Shown here: piece by piece, positions 4,087 through 7,149 of the stretch
How positions within the stretch are numbered: the first letter of the stretch is position 1
How the letters are laid out: every line of letters starts with the position of its first letter
Assembly: GCA_013298455.1 (NCBI GenBank)
Contig: JAAFHR010000167.1
Location: 1-7,149, forward strand
Source of the DNA: Betaproteobacteria bacterium
GTDB lineage: Bacteria > Pseudomonadota > Gammaproteobacteria > Burkholderiales > Casimicrobiaceae
Direction of reading: 5' to 3'
DNA: 7,149 nt
Translations under genes and position numbers: made by a program
The notes under the pieces: model-generated
What the model was told of the DNA's origin: nothing
The model's input: the letters and a program-made list of their open reading frames with translations, nothing else
Database searches by the model: none

Positions 4087-5796
4087 CTAAGTGGCCTGTA
4101 TGCTACCCGCCCGAACGCGCCCGCCGCCTTCGTTCAAGAGCACCTGAACGGCAGGATCGGCCATAAACGCGGCCTCTGCGGCGGCTTGCTTTTCGTCTTT
4201 GACCCGAACGTCTCGGGTCGCTACGGATTCGCCCGCGCCATCGGTCAATTCAATATCGATTTTGAGCGGGCGACCGAAGTATTCTGAGAGCGTTCCCGCG
4301 AGGCGTTCTTTCTGCGTTGCCAGTGGTCGCTTGTCTTGCGGCAATGCAAGTTTCACGAGCGATTTCTCGAAACTGATGAGCACGCTGTGCCGCGCCAGTT
4401 CACGCGCCAATGCGGCGAGCGGCAGCGCGGCGACAAGCTTCAACCAATCGCCATCAAATTCACGAGAGGCAACAGCTTGGCTCCCTCCCCCCGGGGGGGA
4501 GGGTTGGGGAGAGGGTGCGTGAGCCGCTAGAGCTTCGCGAGGTGCGGCGGTCGCGCCAACACCCTCTCCCTTAATCCCTCCCCCCCGGGGGGAGGGAGAC
4601 TGAGCAGGCATCGGCGCTTCTCGTTTCGGCTCAGCCCCCGTCGAAGGCGCAAACGCCAAGAGGCGCAAAAACGTCATCATCAACGCCGTCTGCTCATCCG
4701 GCGCTAGTCGCAAATCATCGCGGCCGTGTAGGGCGATTTGATAGTAGAGCTGCACCTCTTCTGACGAGAGCGCAGCGGCCGTGCGAACGATATTGGCGTG
4801 AAACGGATCATCGGCATCCACACTCGTGGGCACCGCCTGAAACAGCGCGACACGATGCAGCGCGCGAGCAAGCTGCGCTAACGCATCATCAGCCGCCAGC
4901 GCTTGATCGAAGCAGCGTTCAACCTCGGCGTTGAGCGCTGCCGCATCACGCGCAACTACCGCATCGAGCACTCGCCACACAAAATCTCGATCCACATTGC
5001 CGAGCATCTGCCGAACTTGCTGCTCTTCAACACGGCCATGCCCAAACGCAATGGCCTGATCGGTAATAGAGAGCGCATCGCGCATGGAGCCCTGTGCAGC
5101 CTCGCCAATCAATCGAAGCGCAGGCGCATCAAACGGCACGTTTTCAGCAGTCAGCACTTCATGCAATTGCTCAGCCACGCGCTCCGGTGGAAACTGCTTA
5201 AGTGCAAATTGCAAACAGCGCGAAAGCACAGTCACCGGAATTTTTTGCGGATCGGTCGTGGCGAGTACAAATTTCACATGCTCGGGCGGCTCTTCGAGCG
5301 TTTTGAGCATCGAGTTAAACGCGCTCTTTGAGAGCATGTGAACTTCGTCGATCAGGTAGACCTTGTAGCGACCGGCGGTCGGGGCATAGCGCGCGTTATC
5401 GATGATCTCGCGCATGTTGTCGACGCCGGTATTTGACGCGGCATCGAGCTCCAATAAATCAGGGAAACGACCTGCATCAATGTCAACGCAGGTTTGGCAA
5501 ACGCCACACGGTGTGGGGGTGACGCCCGTTTCGCAATTCAACGTTTTGGCGAGGATTCGAGCGATGGTCGTTTTGCCCACACCACGCGTGCCGGTGAGCA
5601 AATACGCCTGATGTAGACGACCCGTTTCGAGCGCATGGGAGAGCGCTTTCACCACGTGCTCCTGCCCCTTCAATTCCGAGAAATTTCGGGGGCGGTATTT
5701 ACGTGCAAGAGCGAGCGAGGCGGTCAAGGGAAATTCGCGAGAAACGGCATGGCTCCATTGTAGAAGCGAGCGGTGAGCATCGACCGAGGCGTCCAT
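4087..5796 (-). CDS. dnaX: DNA polymerase III subunit tau (and possibly gamma)
   Basis: DnaX is the ATPase of the clamp loader that opens beta and, as tau, tethers the polymerase core and helicase. Numbered from the ATG at 5796 (569 residues), it has ARKYRPRNFSELKGQEHV near residues 31-48, Walker A GTRGVGKT (69-76), four zinc-binding Cys (88, 97, 100, 103), Walker B LIDEVH (D150, E151), the SRC motif (192-194), then domain III. A linker follows, and a tau C-terminal domain runs from DWLKL (about 450) with SEYFGRP and AAAEAAFMADPAVQ. The start is uncertain: TTG at 5727 would give MTASLALARKYRP, closest to family N-termini, and TTG at 5814 is further out; none has a clear Shine-Dalgarno. Linker residues about 400-439 are encoded by an inverted pair of dispersed hairpin repeats. 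The gene follows ffs, as in many betaproteobacteria. Confidence 0.95.
   Translation of the reverse strand: MDASVDAHRSLLQWSHAVSREFPLTASLALARKYRPRNFSELKGQEHVVKALSHALETGRLHQAYLLTGTRGVGKTTIARILAKTLNCETGVTPTPCGVCQTCVDIDAGRFPDLLELDAASNTGVDNMREIIDNARYAPTAGRYKVYLIDEVHMLSKSAFNSMLKTLEEPPEHVKFVLATTDPQKIPVTVLSRCLQFALKQFPPERVAEQLHEVLTAENVPFDAPALRLIGEAAQGSMRDALSITDQAIAFGHGRVEEQQVRQMLGNVDRDFVWRVLDAVVARDAAALNAEVERCFDQALAADDALAQLARALHRVALFQAVPTSVDADDPFHANIVRTAAALSSEEVQLYYQIALHGRDDLRLAPDEQTALMMTFLRLLAFAPSTGAEPKREAPMPAQSPSPRGGGIKGEGVGATAAPREALAAHAPSPQPSPPGGGSQAVASREFDGDWLKLVAALPLAALARELARHSVLISFEKSLVKLALPQDKRPLATQKERLAGTLSEYFGRPLKIDIELTDGAGESVATRDVRVKDEKQAAAEAAFMADPAVQVLLNEGGGRVRAGSIQAT
4481..4598. repeat. Inverted pair of C/G-rich hairpin repeat units inside the dnaX linker
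   Basis: This is the third pair of the family seen at 1031-1150 and 1726-1829. The unit at 4481-4515 is CTCCC-T-CCCCCC / GGGGGGG-A-GGG plus a TTGGGGAGAGGG tail. The unit at 4561-4598 is inverted: ACCCTCTCCCTTAAT, then CCCTCCCCCCC / GGGGGGAGGG. In dnaX it reads as PSPRGGGIKGEG ... PSPQPSPPGGGS, with no stop. Runs of 6-7 C and 6-7 G make it prone to slippage. Confidence 0.85.
4579..4585 (-). promoter_or_regulatory. Candidate -1 ribosomal frameshift heptamer in dnaX
   Basis: In the dnaX frame the codons CGG GGG GGA contain the X_XXY_YYZ heptamer G_GGG_GGA. After a -1 shift the next codons are AGG GAT TAA, so translation stops two codons later. The product would be about 408 residues (from the ATG at 5796), close to the 431 of E. 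coli gamma, and would contain only the clamp-loader domains. A second in-frame G_GGG_GGA lies at 4486-4492, with the first -1 stop about nine codons on. E. coli uses A_AAA_AAG, and I saw no such A-rich site here. G-rich heptamers are generally less slippery, so this is a hypothesis. Confidence 0.3.
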
Positions 5797-5873
5797 TTGA
5801 TGGTTTACCGCCAAGATTCGACCGGCTCACCACGAACGAGCGTGGGTGCCCCGCCGCGTGAGACGCCGCGCGT

Positions 5874-5962
5874 TTCGCTCCGTTCGCCCTGAGCTTGTCG
5901 AAGGGTGGGTAGAGCGCCGGCAAGGCTTCGACAAGCTCAGCCCGAACGGATTACGGAGCGAA
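5874..5962. repeat. Inverted repeat between ffs and dnaX (GAGCTTGTCGAAG type)
   Basis: The arms are 5874-5904 and 5926-5962. The inner 24 bases (CGTTCG, CCTGAGCTTGTCGAAG and its complement CTTCGACAAGCTCAG) pair with only two mismatches. Both outer ends share TTCGCTCCG; the left copy lacks about 7 bases present in the right copy (TAATCCG in the reverse reading). The loop is about 21 bases. This unit matches the common proteobacterial dispersed palindrome built around CTGAGCTTGTCGAAG. It lies in the 200-base gap downstream of ffs and upstream of dnaX and could end or process the ffs transcript. The rest of that gap shows nothing I can identify. Confidence 0.8.
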
Positions 5963-6023
5963 GACAGTGCGTGAGCACGGCGAGAACCCAGCGACGACGC
6001 TATCGCGCCGTATAAACGTAAAA

Positions 6024-6120
6024 GTGGTGAGCCGTTCCCCCGGCACTGCCTACACCGCTGTGGCTGCTTCCTTCCGGACCTGACCAGGTTCACGACTTGA
6101 ACATGCGGGGCGACCCACCG
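6024..6120 (-). ncRNA. ffs: Signal recognition particle RNA, small bacterial (4.5S) type
   Basis: The minus strand contains the SRP RNA core AGGTCCGGAAGGAAGCAGCC at 6081-6062, which forms the GGAA-tetraloop helix and asymmetric loop bound by the Ffh M domain. The flanks pair as expected: GGTGGGTCG at the 5' end (6119-6111) pairs with CGGCTCACC at the 3' end (6034-6026), with G-U pairs, followed by a CCCC/GGGG segment. The ~97-base length fits the Alu-less 4.5S form. It sits just upstream of dnaX, a common betaproteobacterial arrangement. A TTTT after the closing stem (6023-6020) may help termination. The exact ends are inferred from the pairing and from a promoter at the right distance. Confidence 0.95.
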
Positions 6121-6126
6121 AGGTCA

Positions 6127-6154
6127 ATTATAGGCGTTGCGTATACTCATTCAC
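6127..6154 (-). promoter_or_regulatory. ffs promoter
   Basis: A perfect -10 hexamer TATAAT lies on the minus strand at 6132-6127, about 7 bases before the predicted RNA 5' end near 6120. A weak -35, GTGAAT (6154-6149, 3 of 6 matches), lies 16 bases further upstream. The strong -10 at the right distance fits a highly expressed stable RNA. Confidence 0.55.
6142..6147 (+). promoter_or_regulatory. Possible mltF -10 element
   Basis: TATACT (5 of 6 bases of the -10 consensus) lies 30 bases before the mltF ATG on the plus strand. No convincing -35 is present 16-18 bases upstream, where the ffs promoter and start lie. If used, it overlaps the divergent ffs promoter, and the leader would be only about 23 bases. 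Confidence 0.3.
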
Positions 6155-6176
6155 GGTTTTGGCTTTCGGCAGGCGA

Positions 6177-7149
6177 ATGATTGGACTCCGCGCGTTTCTG
6201 TTGATGCTGTTGGCGGCCACTCTGGCGTGGCTGCCGTTTCAGCTCAACAAATGGTTAGAAGCGCAAACGGTGGCGAGTATCGCGATTCGCTCGGCCGAAC
6301 GGGAGGGCGCGCAACCGAAGCTACGCGTTGGCGTGATGGTGCATCCGACGGTGTACTACATTGATCCCAGCGGCGAACGGGCCGGGCTCGAACACGATTT
6401 GATTCATGCCTTCGCGACCACACGGAAAAGCGGCGTGGACTGGAAGACCTATTCCGATCCGGATTCGGCACGCCGAGCGCTTCTTAAAGGCGAGCTCGAT
6501 ATCGTTGCTCTGGGTGCGAGCGCGATTGGGCTCTCAGCGACAGAGCTTGCGACCAAAACGCGCTACCACGAGAGCGGTTGGGCGCTCTTGCACACACCGC
6601 AAAAATTTCAACCGAAATCGATGGCGGATTTGCAGCCGAAACGAGTCGTGGTGAGTTCGCGTGTTTACACCAACCCCCGATTCGATGAATTCAAACGCAA
6701 AAATGCAGGCGTGACATTTACCGTAGATTCTCGAAACGACGACGAATCTTTGATCGCGGCGGTGGGCGACGACGAAGTACCCTACGCCATCGTTGAAGAC
6801 GACACCTTTAACGCGTCGCGCCACTTTCATTACGACACTCAGCGCGCGTTTAGTGTTCAGCCCGCGATGCCGCGCGTGTGGCTGTTTTCCGTCAACTCCC
6901 CACTACTTCGCGACGACGCCGATCAGTTTTTGCAGCGCTTGGTGCGCGAAGGGCAAATGACCCGAGTGTTGGATCGCTATTTCGGTTTTCCGCAATCGCG
7001 GCGCGCGGCTGATTTTGAGATTTTTACCGAGCGTGTCGGTACCGTGTTGCCACGCTACCGGCGCTGGTTTCAAGAGGCGCAGGAGCGCTACGGCATTGAG
7101 TGGCGACTCTTGGCAGCGCTGGCGTATCAAGAATCACATTGGAACGCTG
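6177..7149 (+). CDS. mltF: Membrane-bound lytic murein transglycosylase F, N-terminal part (cut by the window edge)
   Basis: The frame is open from the ATG at 6177 to the window end (324 codons, no stop). MltF cleaves peptidoglycan glycan strands, releasing 1,6-anhydro-muropeptides, and is anchored to the envelope. Residues 5-20 form a hydrophobic N-terminal segment with no lipobox Cys, so this is a signal or anchor sequence. Residues about 48-272 are a periplasmic solute-binding (SBP_bac_3) domain: LRVGVMVHPTVYY, GLEHDLIHAFA, KGELDIVALGA and LDRYFG. The transglycosylase domain starts near 292, and YQESHWNA places the catalytic Glu at E319. Full-length homologues are about 450-510 residues, so the rest of the lytic domain lies outside. 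AGGCG directly before the ATG is a weak ribosome-binding site. The gene is divergent from ffs. Confidence 0.93.
   Translation, partial: MIGLRAFLLMLLAATLAWLPFQLNKWLEAQTVASIAIRSAEREGAQPKLRVGVMVHPTVYYIDPSGERAGLEHDLIHAFATTRKSGVDWKTYSDPDSARRALLKGELDIVALGASAIGLSATELATKTRYHESGWALLHTPQKFQPKSMADLQPKRVVVSSRVYTNPRFDEFKRKNAGVTFTVDSRNDDESLIAAVGDDEVPYAIVEDDTFNASRHFHYDTQRAFSVQPAMPRVWLFSVNSPLLRDDADQFLQRLVREGQMTRVLDRYFGFPQSRRAADFEIFTERVGTVLPRYRRWFQEAQERYGIEWRLLAALAYQESHWNA

Noticed and set aside
6534..6830. 98-codon minus-strand frame opposite mltF
   Set aside because: It is antisense to clear solute-binding-domain coding sequence and has no recognisable motif or ribosome-binding site.

Overview
The window looks like chromosomal core sequence from a betaproteobacterium or a close relative. 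The minus-strand order ffs (SRP RNA) - dnaX - ybaB - recR is a classic replication/repair cluster. A YcaO-free, pdxA-free rsmA neighbourhood, a PF10108-type exonuclease and mltF also fit that group. The genus cannot be named from sequence alone. There is no transposase, integrase, phage gene, tRNA, CRISPR array or defence gene here.

Layout. Plus strand, 16-2688: a DEDDy 3'-5' exonuclease overlaps a heme-dependent oxidative N-demethylase-family gene (DUF3445), followed by rsmA, the 16S rRNA adenine dimethyltransferase. Minus strand, 6120-2734: the 4.5S SRP RNA gene, then dnaX (clamp loader tau), ybaB/EbfC (nucleoid-associated) and recR (recombination mediator), all reading the same way. rsmA and recR converge at about 2690-2733. 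Plus strand, 6177 to the right edge: the first 324 codons of mltF, a membrane-bound lytic transglycosylase, divergent from ffs. The window edge cuts mltF.

The unusual part is what lies between and inside these housekeeping genes: at least five kinds of palindromic repeat in 7 kb. (a) Three inverted pairs of C/G-rich CCCTCTCCC-type hairpin units. One pair sits in frame inside the N-demethylase gene, one fills the gap before rsmA and supplies its Shine-Dalgarno, and one sits in frame inside the dnaX interdomain linker. The dnaX pair creates in-frame G_GGG_GGA heptamers, one followed in the -1 frame by a near-immediate UAA. This is a candidate repeat-derived frameshift site for a gamma-like short DnaX. 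(b) A 240-bp island of mini-hairpins joined by TAGGACGAC linkers between ybaB and recR. It is open in one reading frame from a TAATG overlap with ybaB to an ATGA overlap with recR, so it could act as a translational bridge to recR, which has no visible ribosome-binding site. (c) Inverted repeats at the rsmA/recR junction, (d) between dnaX and ybaB, and (e) between ffs and dnaX.

The gene identities are solid. The roles proposed for the repeats are inference, and the test for each is stated.
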